From NCBI RefSeq assembly GCF_007991655.1, contig NZ_BJYT01000004.1, positions 248,001 to 312,000 on the forward strand: 64,000 bases of DNA, given 5' to 3'. This document shows, one piece after another, positions 43,191 to 51,909 of this stretch. How positions within the stretch are numbered: position 1 is the first letter of the stretch; every line of letters starts with the position of its first letter. Made by a program: the position numbers and the translations under genes. The notes beneath the pieces are model-generated. The model saw nothing but the letters and a program-made list of their open reading frames with translations, was not told the DNA's origin and ran no database searches. The stretch comes from Segetibacter aerophilus. Its GTDB lineage: Bacteria > Bacteroidota > Bacteroidia > Chitinophagales > Chitinophagaceae.

Positions 43191-44640
43191 ATTTGAAGGA
43201 AAAGTTCGAATGCAGATGGAGGAGTTTACACTGGTTCCAACCGGTGAAGTATGGAAAGGAGTGGAGGCAAGAATTCGTAAGGAAAAAGGCAGAAGACTTC
43301 TTTTCTTTTGGCTGTTTGCTGGGCTTGTTTTAACCGGATCTGTTGTTGGCTTTTTCTTCTTCTTAAATAGTAAAAAAGATGCCGATTTGGTTCATACCTC
43401 TACAGCTCAAAAATCAATTACCAACGGTTCTTTAAGAAACCCATCCCACAGAAGTAATAATTCTCCTAGTGTAAAAAAGGTCATAACGCAAGAAAAGACG
43501 GAGCCGGAAAAAGAAATAGTACGGCAATCAATAAAGGCTACAGAAAAGAGGATAAACGGAAATCAGAGGAACGCAGGTTCTATCACAACCCCCGGAGTTT
43601 CTACCGCCAATGCACCCGAAAAGCTTTATAGGTTTAAGCCAAGCAGCAACCAAAGAAAAATCTTCAACACAAACGCATCTATAAATAATAAAAGCGCAAT
43701 AAGCAGCTTACCTGTAAGCAGGATGGAAGGAAGAACGGAGTTGCCTCCTCACAAATACTTGCTTTCAGAAATTCAAAAGAAACAAAGGGGCGATACAATA
43801 GAGAAGTCAATAGTATCAACAGAGAATAACACTCCGGTAGGGGATAAGTCTTTGTTACCGGAAGAAAAAAGCCTTCCAAAAACATTCAAACAAAAAGCAC
43901 TTCGAAAACTCCTTGTTGGCTTTACTCTTCAAGCTGGATTATCAGACAACATCAGAGGGATCGGATTCGGATCACAAAAAAGTTTGCTTGCTTTTGACCA
44001 GCAAAATAATGCCTCTTCGCCGTCAACATCCACGTCCTCCTCTTTCAACAGTCGGATTGCTGCTTCCACTTTGCAATATAGAAGTGGTTTCTCGTGGGGT
44101 GTTGGTGTATACGTACAGAAGGCTTTGTCAAAAAAGCTGGACTTATCTGTTGGGATGGATTATCATTTTATGACGACTAGTTCGACTGTTGGTAACAGGG
44201 TAGATTCAGCATTCAATATTTATGATACGTTATTACAAAAGTCAACTAAAGCAAATTCTTTTTATCGTGGTGGTCAAACAACTTCTTATACCAACAAATA
44301 TCATCTTCTTCAAATCCCGGTAAACCTGCAGTTTCAATTAAATAAAAATATTCACCATCCACTCCAGTTCTCTTTTGGGTTATCGCCTTCGTTTTTGATC
44401 GGTTCAAATGCTTTGTATCTCAATAGGAGTACCAATAGTTATTACACTGAAAAAGATCAGTTTAGCCGTTTTTTATTGTTCGGTCAATCAGGTTTAATGT
44501 ACGGCTTCAACGAGAAAGCATTTCAAATAAGCGTTGGTCCGGCACTGCAATACAACTTCAATTCATTTAGCAAACGTTCCATCAATGCACCTCAACACCT
44601 TTTGTTTACCGGTATCAAAGCAAATATTATTCTTAAATAA
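43177..44640 (+). CDS. anti-sigma-like membrane protein with outer-membrane beta-barrel domain
   Basis: 487 residues from the ATG at 43177, inside the sigma gene. A short N-terminal cytoplasmic segment with the recurring TGEVWKGVEARIRKEKGRR motif precedes a single membrane helix (about 42-62). A long Ser/Lys/Asn-rich low-complexity linker (about 65-240) follows. The C-terminus (about 245-487) is rich in alternating strands (GFTLQAGLSDNIRGIGFG, YRSGFSWGVGVYVQKALSKK and LDLSVGMDYHFM) like PorT-type barrels and ends in ILK. The N-terminal part and the overlap suggest an anti-sigma factor. Its physical link to a beta-barrel is odd but common in the phylum (inference). Confidence 0.75.
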   Translation: MQENRFEGKVRMQMEEFTLVPTGEVWKGVEARIRKEKGRRLLFFWLFAGLVLTGSVVGFFFFLNSKKDADLVHTSTAQKSITNGSLRNPSHRSNNSPSVKKVITQEKTEPEKEIVRQSIKATEKRINGNQRNAGSITTPGVSTANAPEKLYRFKPSSNQRKIFNTNASINNKSAISSLPVSRMEGRTELPPHKYLLSEIQKKQRGDTIEKSIVSTENNTPVGDKSLLPEEKSLPKTFKQKALRKLLVGFTLQAGLSDNIRGIGFGSQKSLLAFDQQNNASSPSTSTSSSFNSRIAASTLQYRSGFSWGVGVYVQKALSKKLDLSVGMDYHFMTTSSTVGNRVDSAFNIYDTLLQKSTKANSFYRGGQTTSYTNKYHLLQIPVNLQFQLNKNIHHPLQFSFGLSPSFLIGSNALYLNRSTNSYYTEKDQFSRFLLFGQSGLMYGFNEKAFQISVGPALQYNFNSFSKRSINAPQHLLFTGIKANIILK

Positions 44641-44659
44641 AACTTCTAAAACTACTTAT

Positions 44660-45916
44660 ATGAAAGCAAGACTATCTATTTGTAACCTCGCTGTCTTACT
44701 ACTTACCATGACTGTTGCTTTTAATAGTTGTGTAAAGGATACGGTTTCGCGAACCTATAGCATGTACACACCCGTCTATAAAACTTCTGCAGAGGTTCGG
44801 GCTAACATAAAAAATGATGCACCACTTCCCGTTAAGAGCCCCGGGAAAATGTTTGTGCTAGGCAATTATATCTATTTAAATGAAATTGATAAAGGCATAC
44901 ACGTTATCGACAACTCAAACCCGGCTAACCCGGTTAATAAATATTTTATTGCCATACCCGGCAACATTGATCTTGCTGTTACCGGCACCACTCTATATGC
45001 CGATTTGTATACTGATCTTGTAACGATCGACATTAGCAGTCCCTCATCGATTGTTGTAAAAAAAATTACCGAAGGTGTTTTTCCCTTTAGAAGGTATTCA
45101 GGAAATTTTGTCGCAGACAATAGTAAGATTATTACCGATTGGATAAAAAAAGATACTACAGTTACCACCGACCTTGATACTCATTCTAACACCGGTGTAC
45201 TTTACTTCGATGCCATGGCGCTTTCATCTATCAGCCCAAGTGCCTCAAATAAGGCAGCAATAGGTATTAGTGGTTCGATGGCAAGATTTACCCTGCTTAA
45301 TAATTACCTGTACACTGTTACCGAAAATGCTTTGAATGTTTTTAATATTTCTCAACCTCAAAATCCCGTTTTCAGTAATAAAATAAACCTGCCCTTTGGT
45401 ATTGAAACAATTTATCCTTTTAAATCCAACCTATTTATAGGCTCTCAAACAGGGATGTTGATTTACGGAATAGCCAACCCTGCGCAGCCTTTGCAAGCAG
45501 GTAGCTTTAGTCATGTACGTGTGTGTGACCCTGTTATTGCCGAGGACAACTACGCTTTTGTAACCCTTAGTTCCGGCACAAGATGCGGAGGATTTACTAA
45601 CCAACTCGATGTGGTAAACATACAAGACATACAAAATCCAAAGCTTGTTAAAAGCTATCCTCTTACAAATCCGCACGGTCTCAGCAAAGACGGCAATACT
45701 CTATTTATTTGTGATGGATCAGCAGGTTTAAAGGTTTTTGATGCAACAGATGTAAACAACATAAAACTCCTGCAAACAATTGCTGGAATGGAAACCTATG
45801 ACATCATTACGGTTAACGGACTTGCGATGGTTGTTGCGAAAGATGGGTTGTATGAGTTTGACTATAGCGACAAGAATAAAGTGCAACAAATCAGCAAAAT
45901 TTCATACAATAAATAG
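44660..45916 (+). CDS. LVIVD-repeat lipoprotein
   Basis: 418 residues from the ATG at 44660, which starts a lipoprotein signal ending AFNSC. The body is a repeated beta unit with LVIVD-type signatures such as KGIHVIDNSNPANPVNKYFI, DLVTIDISSPSSIVVK, ALNVFNISQPQNPVFSN, QLDVVNIQDIQNPKLVKSYP and GLKVFDATDVNNIKLLQTIA, so it is a likely beta-propeller. It is the third gene of the sigma operon (19 nt gap), which suggests a cell-surface function controlled by the ECF factor. Confidence 0.88.
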   Translation: MKARLSICNLAVLLLTMTVAFNSCVKDTVSRTYSMYTPVYKTSAEVRANIKNDAPLPVKSPGKMFVLGNYIYLNEIDKGIHVIDNSNPANPVNKYFIAIPGNIDLAVTGTTLYADLYTDLVTIDISSPSSIVVKKITEGVFPFRRYSGNFVADNSKIITDWIKKDTTVTTDLDTHSNTGVLYFDAMALSSISPSASNKAAIGISGSMARFTLLNNYLYTVTENALNVFNISQPQNPVFSNKINLPFGIETIYPFKSNLFIGSQTGMLIYGIANPAQPLQAGSFSHVRVCDPVIAEDNYAFVTLSSGTRCGGFTNQLDVVNIQDIQNPKLVKSYPLTNPHGLSKDGNTLFICDGSAGLKVFDATDVNNIKLLQTIAGMETYDIITVNGLAMVVAKDGLYEFDYSDKNKVQQISKISYNK

Positions 45917-45924
45917 AAATAAAG

Positions 45925-46497
45925 ATGAAAGTAGTAATCGTGTTTCTCCTGTCGTTCGGTATGATTTTACCTGCGATTGCACAGGATAATTTGTTGGATA
46001 AGAAACTAAGGTTTAGCTCTATTAACCAGGTAGGTCTTCTGGTTGGTGCTAATAAAGAGTCGGCACTGGTTCAATCAATTAATGGTATAAAGAAAGATCA
46101 ATGGTTTGCAGGATTTGGAGCAGGAATTGACTTTTACATAGAAAGAGGAGTGCCGCTTTTTATTGACATAAGAAGGGATTTGACGATTGGAAAGAATGCT
46201 CTTTTTTTATATGCTGATGGAGGGGTTTATGTGCCCTGGCTAAACTTTATACAAAAAGAGCGAAAGCTTAATTCGAAAGTTTCTCCCGGCGCTTATTACG
46301 ATGCAGGCATTGGATGGAAACTGACAGGTAAAAACAAGCGAAGCTTTCTGCTAAGCGCCGGCTATACCTTGAAACAGGATAAAGAGGAGAAGATGATGCA
46401 AAGCTGGAATCCCATGTTCACAGGTTTTGAAAGTAATACAGAAAGCTACAGTTATAAGTATCGGCGACTTGTACTGAAAGTAGGAATACAATTGTAG
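45925..46497 (+). CDS. hypothetical secreted beta-rich protein (possible small outer-membrane barrel)
   Basis: 190-residue protein with a signal peptide (ending PAIAQ). After it comes a strand-rich region: INQVGLLVGANKESALVQSI, WFAGFGAGIDFYIERGVPLF, LFLYADGGVYVPWLNF, GIGWKLTGKNKRSFLLSAGY, and a terminal YRRLVLKVGIQL. The alternating pattern and C-terminal strand suggest a small outer-membrane barrel. It starts 8 nt after the LVIVD gene and completes the sigma operon. No family is assigned. Confidence 0.72.
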   Translation: MKVVIVFLLSFGMILPAIAQDNLLDKKLRFSSINQVGLLVGANKESALVQSINGIKKDQWFAGFGAGIDFYIERGVPLFIDIRRDLTIGKNALFLYADGGVYVPWLNFIQKERKLNSKVSPGAYYDAGIGWKLTGKNKRSFLLSAGYTLKQDKEEKMMQSWNPMFTGFESNTESYSYKYRRLVLKVGIQL

Positions 46498-46516
46498 TAA
46501 TTAAGATGACAACCAC

Positions 46517-47338
46517 CTATTCCACTACTGCTTTCCTGATTTTTACTAATTGAACCAATAATTCCTCGAGACTGCTCAGTTGCAACATGTTCGCTCCGTC
46601 GCTTTTTGCGCAGGAAGGATCGGGGTGAGTTTCTATAAACAACCCATGCGCGCCGGTAGCTATCGCAGCTTTTGCAATGGTTCCTATTAGTTGTGGGTTT
46701 CCTCCTGTTACGCCGGTAGTTTGATTCGGCTGCTGTAAACTATGCGTGCAGTCCATTACTACGGGCACGTTGTGAGCGGACATAATAGATATGTTTCTAT
46801 AATCAACAATGAGATCCTGGTAGCCGAAAGTAGTACCTCTTTCAGTCAGCATTACTTTGTCATTTCCAGCTTTGCGTATTTTATCTACAGCAAACTTCAT
46901 CGCATCACCGCTTACAAACTGTCCTTTTTTTACATTCACTATTTTGCCTGTTTCAGCAGCCGCTACCAATAAATCTGTTTGCCTGCATAAGAATGCCGGT
47001 ATCTGCAGAATATCTATATATTTTGCTGCTTGAGCCGCTTCTTCATGTGCATGAATATCTGAAGTGGTCGGAAGACCAAAATGATCTCCTACTTTTTTTA
47101 CAAGTTGCATAGCCGCTTCATCTCCAATACCGGTAAAGGATGAAGCGCTCGTACGATTTGCTTTTCTATAGGATGCTTTGAAAACATAAGGAATGCCGAG
47201 TTTTTTACAAATCGCATAGACATCATTTGCCACTTCCATTACTAAGTCTTCGCTTTCTACCACACACGGCCCGGCTATTAGAAAAAAGCTTTTCGGATCG
47301 TATGACTGATTTTGAAATAACTGCTGTAAAAACTCCAT
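46517..47338 (-). CDS. kdsA: 3-deoxy-8-phosphooctulonate synthase
   Basis: 273-residue KDO-8-phosphate synthase of LPS core synthesis, condensing phosphoenolpyruvate with arabinose-5-phosphate. Signatures are FFLIAGPCVVESEDLVMEVA, FKASYRKANRTSASSFTGIG, LPTTSDIHAHEEAAQAAKYI, the QIPAFLCRQTDLL block and VMDCTHSLQQPN with the metal Cys/His. An exact -7 element lies upstream. The length is standard. Confidence 0.97.
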   Translation of the reverse strand: MEFLQQLFQNQSYDPKSFFLIAGPCVVESEDLVMEVANDVYAICKKLGIPYVFKASYRKANRTSASSFTGIGDEAAMQLVKKVGDHFGLPTTSDIHAHEEAAQAAKYIDILQIPAFLCRQTDLLVAAAETGKIVNVKKGQFVSGDAMKFAVDKIRKAGNDKVMLTERGTTFGYQDLIVDYRNISIMSAHNVPVVMDCTHSLQQPNQTTGVTGGNPQLIGTIAKAAIATGAHGLFIETHPDPSCAKSDGANMLQLSSLEELLVQLVKIRKAVVE

Positions 47339-47361
47339 AGTACTATTTTAAAATTGGTCGA

Positions 47362-47394
47362 CAAAGGTATTCTCAGGGCTCTTAATATTCCAAA
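47362..47394 (-). promoter_or_regulatory. promoter of kdsA
   Basis: Minus-strand TTTG (47394-47391), 21 nt spacer, TACCTTTG (47369-47362). The -7 box is exact and the spacing slightly long. Confidence 0.55.
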
Positions 47395-47471
47395 TTGCTT
47401 TTATTGAGGTGGTAGGTTTGAACTTATTTTATCCTGTTTTTGCTTTTATATTTAATCTTCTTAACTACAAT

Positions 47472-48086
47472 ATGATGAAAGAAAATTTGCAGGAAGCATT
47501 TGGAAATATTGACATCTACTTGTTTGATCAATTGCTTAAAGGACGTTTTGATGGATGTGAAAAAGTGTTGGATGCAGGTTGTGGGTATGGAAGAAATCTT
47601 GTCTACTTTCTTCGGAATAAATATGAGGTATACGGCATCGATCAGAATGAGGAAGCCGTTGTAGAGGTGCAAAGACTTTCAAAAGAGTTGCACCCGGAAA
47701 ATCCTTTAGGAAACTTTGGGGTGGGGCCTGTTGAAGAGCTGCCATTTGAAAATAACTTTTTTGATTTGGCGATTTGCAGTGCCGTCCTACATTTTGCAAG
47801 AGATACAAATCACTTTGATAGTATGCTAAAATCGGTATGGCGCGTTTTGGCGCCGGGAGGTTTTTTGTTTGTGAGATTGGCTTCAGACATAGGTATCGAA
47901 GATTTGGTGATAGATGTAGGCAATGGGCAATATTATTTGCCCGATGGGTCAGAACGGTTTTTAGTAAATCAACAGATGCTATTAGACTATACCGAAAAGT
48001 TGAATGGCCAGCTCTTTGAGCCGATTAAGACGACCAACGTTCAAAACGTAAGATGTATGACAACGTGGTGTCTACAGAAGTTGTAG
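47472..48086 (+). CDS. class I SAM-dependent methyltransferase
   Basis: 204 residues from the ATG at 47472 (an ATG at 47475 is adjacent). The longer frame from a GTG at 47409 adds a hydrophobic leader that does not fit the family. SAM-binding motif I is VLDAGCGYGRNLVYFLRN, followed by YEVYGIDQNEEAVVEVQRLS, LPFENNFFDLAICSAVLHFA and the post-motif VWRVLAPGGFLFVRLASDIG. The substrate is unknown. Confidence 0.88.
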   Translation: MMKENLQEAFGNIDIYLFDQLLKGRFDGCEKVLDAGCGYGRNLVYFLRNKYEVYGIDQNEEAVVEVQRLSKELHPENPLGNFGVGPVEELPFENNFFDLAICSAVLHFARDTNHFDSMLKSVWRVLAPGGFLFVRLASDIGIEDLVIDVGNGQYYLPDGSERFLVNQQMLLDYTEKLNGQLFEPIKTTNVQNVRCMTTWCLQKL

Positions 48087-48171
48087 CGGCAATGGGATAT
48101 ATAAATGTTATGCAAAAAAAGGGTTTCAGCTTAATCTTTAAGTACTGTCTGTAGTCTGACAATAAAAAATT

Positions 48172-48447
48172 ATGAAAAGAGTTTTTGGTTTTATAGGAGT
48201 TTGTTTGTTCACTTTTTCCGTTGGTTTTAGCCAGGATAATAAGAAGCTGCGGTCCCCACGACCTTTAGAGCAGCAAGAGATAAAAGCAGATCAACGCATT
48301 GAAAAAGAGATACAGCAAAAGCAATTATCATCAAAGCCGGAAATGTTAGAACCGTCGATTGGTAAAGATCAAACCGGTAAAGCAAGCCCCGAAAAGGCAA
48401 ATAAAAAACGCAAATACGCTAAGAAGAGTTGTGCGAAAGTTAAATAG
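48172..48447 (+). CDS. small exported basic protein
   Basis: 91-residue protein with a signal peptide (MKRVFGFIGVCLFTFSVGFS, then Q). The mature part is low-complexity and highly charged (Lys/Glu/Gln: RIEKEIQQKQLSSKPEMLEP, then NKKRKYAKKSCAKVK at the end). No family is recognised. It is likely periplasmic and intrinsically disordered. Confidence 0.65.
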   Translation: MKRVFGFIGVCLFTFSVGFSQDNKKLRSPRPLEQQEIKADQRIEKEIQQKQLSSKPEMLEPSIGKDQTGKASPEKANKKRKYAKKSCAKVK

Positions 48448-48532
48448 TTTTCATTCAGCCGCGGTTGGCAGGAATGCTCTAAAACGATTTATGCAGATAT
48501 GGAAAAGGGTTGCAGAAAGATTGATAGTACAC

Positions 48533-48552
48533 GCTGTGCGACGCAACAAAAG
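48533..48552. repeat. intergenic GCGACGC motif, copy 7
   Basis: GCTGTGCGACGCAACAAAAG, sharing GTGCGACGCAACAA with copies 1 and 3 on the opposite strand. Confidence 0.55.
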
Positions 48553-48580
48553 ACAAATAGAACTTTATAGCCGGGTATAT

Positions 48581-48617
48581 AAAAAAAGTCCGTACAACTT
48601 TGTACGGACTTTTTTTA
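48581..48617. terminator. bidirectional terminator between 48172 gene and S41 protease
   Basis: Stem AAAAAAGTCCGTACAA / TTGTACGGACTTTTTT with a 2-nt loop, near-perfect and symmetrical. It serves convergent genes on both strands. Confidence 0.9.
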
Positions 48618-48635
48618 TACTATTATTTTTTCTGA

Positions 48636-50087
48636 TTAATGTTTTTCTATAAACATACCCGTGAACTTATTTCTCTCCAGTTCACGGTTAAAAGGCTCGA
48701 GTTCCTGCTGTGTTCTCATCTGGCTCTGGTACTGTTGTTCACTGCTTTGCGTACTACGAAAAGCGCCCGTGCTAATGTATCTTAAAGCGCTTGCAAGAGA
48801 TGGCTCAGTAACATCGCCCCATACTTTATTAACCCCGTCTGGAGCCGACTTATCAGGCGCGAAGCCATGATAGTAATCGGCATTACCTGCGCTATTTACA
48901 GTCTTGAACGAGATTGGATAGATGGAATAATTGAAGATGTCAACAGGGAAAAAACCAACAGGTTTGCCGTAGGTGGTGTCTCCAATAAGCTTCACATTTA
49001 AGTAGGGCTTTAAATTATTAATCAACAGCTCGCTCGCTGATGCTGTTCCGTGACCCACTATAAAAAACACCTGGTTAAGATTAAGGGTACCAGTGTTTGA
49101 AAAGGTTTCTGTATTGTTTTGTTCTGCAAAAGATGTGGTTCCATACCCCGACTTTTTTTGAAGCAAAGGAAACTTGCCTTGCTGCAAATTGGAGTTGAAG
49201 ATGTATTTGTACATCACTTTGTTGTTTGCAGACGCAGGCGCAATGAGGTTCGCAAGCGCATCTTGAGTCGCTGTAGATCCTCCCGGATTATAGCGGAGGT
49301 CGACTATCAATTCGTTAACGCCTTGTGCCTTAAAATCGCTGAACACGTTGTTCAATTCAGTGACGGAAGGAGCGCCAAAAAATTGTTTAAAAACAAGGTA
49401 ACCGACTTTTCTGCCAGCTGTATTTATAACACTCTTATGCAGAACGGAGTTGGAAGTAAAACTTGTCTTACTAAGATTAAGCGCGGCTGTGCTGCCATCG
49501 GGTTTTACAAATTCAAACGAAGCGCTATTTCCAGTTCCAAAGAAAGTCTTGTTTAAAAGGTCAATACTAGACTGCGAATAAGTAAGGCTGCTGTTATTGA
49601 TCTTGTTGATATACCAGCCTCTATTTACGCCTGCCATACCCGCACTTGACTTATCAAATGCATACTCAACGTACCAACGAACAAAGTCAATCGGCTCAAC
49701 CTTATCGGCAGCTGCAGCTTTTACAAAAAAGCCATAGTCGACAGCCACACCTGTTTGAAGGCCTTCTGATTCTTCTTTGGTAGTCACGAAGCTGAACCTG
49801 TCTAGCGGTTGCAGCGCACGAATTGCATTCATTTCTGCTGTAGCCGCGTCCTTGTCAGTTGCGCCGGTGTATTGTTTTGGCTTAAATACCTCGTAAGAAG
49901 GAATTACTTCCTGCCATAAATAAATCTCCTTTGTGTACAAGTACAGCGAATCTTTCAATAAATCTGACGGTGAAGTTGCTGTAGTTGTTGGATTAGTTGT
50001 AGTGGGAGTCTCTGGTGCTATTTCTTTTTTACATGAAGTAATTGAAAGAGCGAAAAGAGCTGTTATTGCTATAAGAAATGTTTTCAT
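48636..50087 (-). CDS. S41-family C-terminal processing protease lipoprotein
   Basis: 483-residue lipoprotein (lipobox SITSC), then a TPTTTNPTTTATSPSD linker, a PDZ-like region (about 90-200) and an S41 protease core. The core has VNELIVDLRYNPGGSTATQD and FFIVGHGTASASELLINNL with the catalytic Ser (GTASASE) and the GDTTYGKPVGF block. Family members degrade or trim envelope proteins. The N-terminal linker suggests surface or periplasmic anchoring by lipid. Confidence 0.9.
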   Translation of the reverse strand: MKTFLIAITALFALSITSCKKEIAPETPTTTNPTTTATSPSDLLKDSLYLYTKEIYLWQEVIPSYEVFKPKQYTGATDKDAATAEMNAIRALQPLDRFSFVTTKEESEGLQTGVAVDYGFFVKAAAADKVEPIDFVRWYVEYAFDKSSAGMAGVNRGWYINKINNSSLTYSQSSIDLLNKTFFGTGNSASFEFVKPDGSTAALNLSKTSFTSNSVLHKSVINTAGRKVGYLVFKQFFGAPSVTELNNVFSDFKAQGVNELIVDLRYNPGGSTATQDALANLIAPASANNKVMYKYIFNSNLQQGKFPLLQKKSGYGTTSFAEQNNTETFSNTGTLNLNQVFFIVGHGTASASELLINNLKPYLNVKLIGDTTYGKPVGFFPVDIFNYSIYPISFKTVNSAGNADYYHGFAPDKSAPDGVNKVWGDVTEPSLASALRYISTGAFRSTQSSEQQYQSQMRTQQELEPFNRELERNKFTGMFIEKH

Positions 50088-50112
50088 TGATTATATAAAA
50101 TGTTGGTGCAAG

Positions 50113-50120
50113 TAACTTTA
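50113..50120 (+). promoter_or_regulatory. weak -7 element before the 59-residue ORF
   Basis: TAACTTTA matches TAnnTTTG except for the final base and lies 14 nt before the ATG at 50135. Confidence 0.3.
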
Positions 50121-50134
50121 AAAGAACCAGTGAG

Positions 50135-50314
50135 ATGTCTAAAAAAATGCCAATACGAGGTTGGTATTTAAAGTTTATAAATACATTAGGAAAAGGAAGG
50201 GCAATTGTAAAAACGTTAACAACCGGAGAAAAATTTCGCCCATTTACAGTGTCCTTTTTTAAAGCGGATGATTGGTTGATTGTAATCGTGAGAAATGGCG
50301 GTGGCTACTTTTAA
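50135..50314 (+). CDS. possible small basic protein, 59 residues
   Basis: Short ORF in the gap between S41 and S1/P1 genes: starts MSKKMPIRGWYLKFINTLGK, continues GRAIVKTLTTGEKFRPFTVS and ends ADDWLIVIVRNGGGYF. It is basic at the N-terminus and strand-rich afterwards. No family is recognised. Support is modest: an open frame through the whole gap, a weak -7 box, and nothing else in the interval. It could be chance. Confidence 0.4.
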   Translation: MSKKMPIRGWYLKFINTLGKGRAIVKTLTTGEKFRPFTVSFFKADDWLIVIVRNGGGYF

Positions 50315-50381
50315 AGTTTTTATGCCTGTTATTTGAAAGCGGATAAACAATACTTTTACAGCTTAAAATTTAAAATTGAAA

Positions 50382-51194
50382 ATGAGAGTGAAGTATTTGA
50401 ACAAGGCGCTATATGGGGTTGCTTTTTTGATGATCTCGTTGTTTTGCCTGCCAATAAAAACAATGGCGTGGGGAATGCTTGGGCACCGGATTGTTGGCGA
50501 GATAGCAAGTAACTACCTCACATCAAAAGCTAATAGAGAAATTAAGAAAATACTTGGCAACGAGAGTATTGCTATGTCGAGTAACTGGGCGGACTTTATA
50601 AAATCTGATTCTAATTATAGGTATTTAAATGAGTGGCATTATGTAAACGTTGACAAAGGGTTGAATGCTGCGCAAATGGAGTTAGCTCTACAAAAAGACA
50701 CGGCAGCCAGCGCTTATACCCGCCTTAATTTTCTTATCGCTCAACTTAAAAATAAGGAGCTTCCACAAAGCGACAAGGTGATGTATTTGCGCCTTTTGAT
50801 TCATATTGTCGGCGATATACATCAACCCTTTCACGTAAGCGCGACAGGTGATAGAGGTGGAAATGATATTAAGATTACCTGGTTCAATGAAGCATCAAAC
50901 GCTCATCGCTTGTGGGACGAACAACTGATAGAATTGCAGCAGTTGAGTTATACAGAATATACTAAGGCAATTAATTTCTCAACTGCTATGCAGCGGAGCG
51001 ATTGGCAAAAGATGCCAGTGAGTAATTGGTTTTTTGACTCTTATCGCCTAAGTGAAGTTCTTCACGAAGAATTGAAGAAGCCCGACCAGAAGCTAAGCTA
51101 CCAGTATAATTATTCACATCTTAATACGCTAAACGAGCAGTTGCTAAAAGGCGGTATCCGGCTTGCGGCATTACTTAATGAGATATTCGGGTAA
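50382..51194 (+). CDS. S1/P1-type nuclease
   Basis: 270 residues from the ATG at 50382. The signal peptide is cut before W in AWGMLGHRIVGEIASNYL; Trp1 of the mature enzyme supplies a zinc ligand in this family. Other zinc ligands and active-site residues are visible in SNWADFIKSD, WHYVNVD, HIVGDIHQPFHVSATGDRGG and NAHRLWDE. It cleaves single-stranded DNA and RNA and 3'-nucleotides in the periplasm or outside the cell. Confidence 0.95.
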   Translation: MRVKYLNKALYGVAFLMISLFCLPIKTMAWGMLGHRIVGEIASNYLTSKANREIKKILGNESIAMSSNWADFIKSDSNYRYLNEWHYVNVDKGLNAAQMELALQKDTAASAYTRLNFLIAQLKNKELPQSDKVMYLRLLIHIVGDIHQPFHVSATGDRGGNDIKITWFNEASNAHRLWDEQLIELQQLSYTEYTKAINFSTAMQRSDWQKMPVSNWFFDSYRLSEVLHEELKKPDQKLSYQYNYSHLNTLNEQLLKGGIRLAALLNEIFG

Positions 51195-51226
51195 AGATGA
51201 TTTGACGAACTATTTTTAATATAATA

Positions 51227-51262
51227 AAAAAACGCTCTGCATGTTTTGCAGAGCGTTTTATT
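51227..51262. terminator. bidirectional terminator between S1/P1 nuclease and mscL
   Basis: Stem AAAACGCTCTGCA / TGCAGAGCGTTTT with a 5-nt loop, flanked by A and T runs. Confidence 0.9.
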
Positions 51263-51271
51263 TGCACGAAG

Positions 51272-51658
51272 TCATGTGGTAGCGACCACAACAACCGGGT
51301 TTCTTCTTTGAAGCCTGTTCATTGCTTTTACGAGCATAAAGATGATAATGGCAAGAATAATAAAATTGATAACCACCGTTATAAAGTTCCCCCATGCAAG
51401 CACATTTCCTAGTTTTCTCGCTTCTTCTAATGATAAAGTTGGGTTAGTTGCTTTAGCAGCTGTCACCTCAGGGGACAAGGAGAGGTAAGAATTTACAAAA
51501 CCTTTTGGTCCGACAACAAGACCTGCAATCGGCATGATAATATCATTAACAAGTGAGTCAACTATTTTGGCAAAAGCAGCTCCTATAATAACTCCCACTG
51601 CCAGGTCCATTACATTGCCCTTTAAAGCAAATTCTTTGAATTCAGATGAAAAACTCAT
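51272..51658 (-). CDS. mscL: large-conductance mechanosensitive channel
   Basis: 128-residue MscL. The N-terminal [20 protein letters not shown] helix, [20 protein letters not shown], and the second helix [20 protein letters not shown] are all canonical. The C-terminal cytoplasmic bundle is short. It opens under osmotic downshock to release solutes. Its upstream region contains TATATTTA, a near -7 element. Confidence 0.97.
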   Translation of the reverse strand: MSFSSEFKEFALKGNVMDLAVGVIIGAAFAKIVDSLVNDIIMPIAGLVVGPKGFVNSYLSLSPEVTAAKATNPTLSLEEARKLGNVLAWGNFITVVINFIILAIIIFMLVKAMNRLQRRNPVVVVATT

Positions 51659-51909
51659 TGTAGTTAGTTTTGGTTAAGAATAAATAAATATAGCCGAAAT
51701 ATTTTCAGGAAAGAAGGCAGCTCTATACCTCTGTTTCAATTTAGAATCCCTGCTTACTTTCCATATGCGTCTTTAATATAAGTAGACGTAGGATTGAGAA
51801 TTTTTTCTTAAGCCCACATTTGCTCTTTGTGCAAATTTTGTTGTGTCACTCACTTATACTTTCACTTTTTATATCATCTTTTTTAAGAGCGAATAAATTT
51901 TGATAAGGC

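Noticed and set aside
44534-44659. Longer start of the LVIVD lipoprotein
   Set aside because: It overlaps the barrel gene and blocks the lipoprotein signal; the ATG at 44660 is better.
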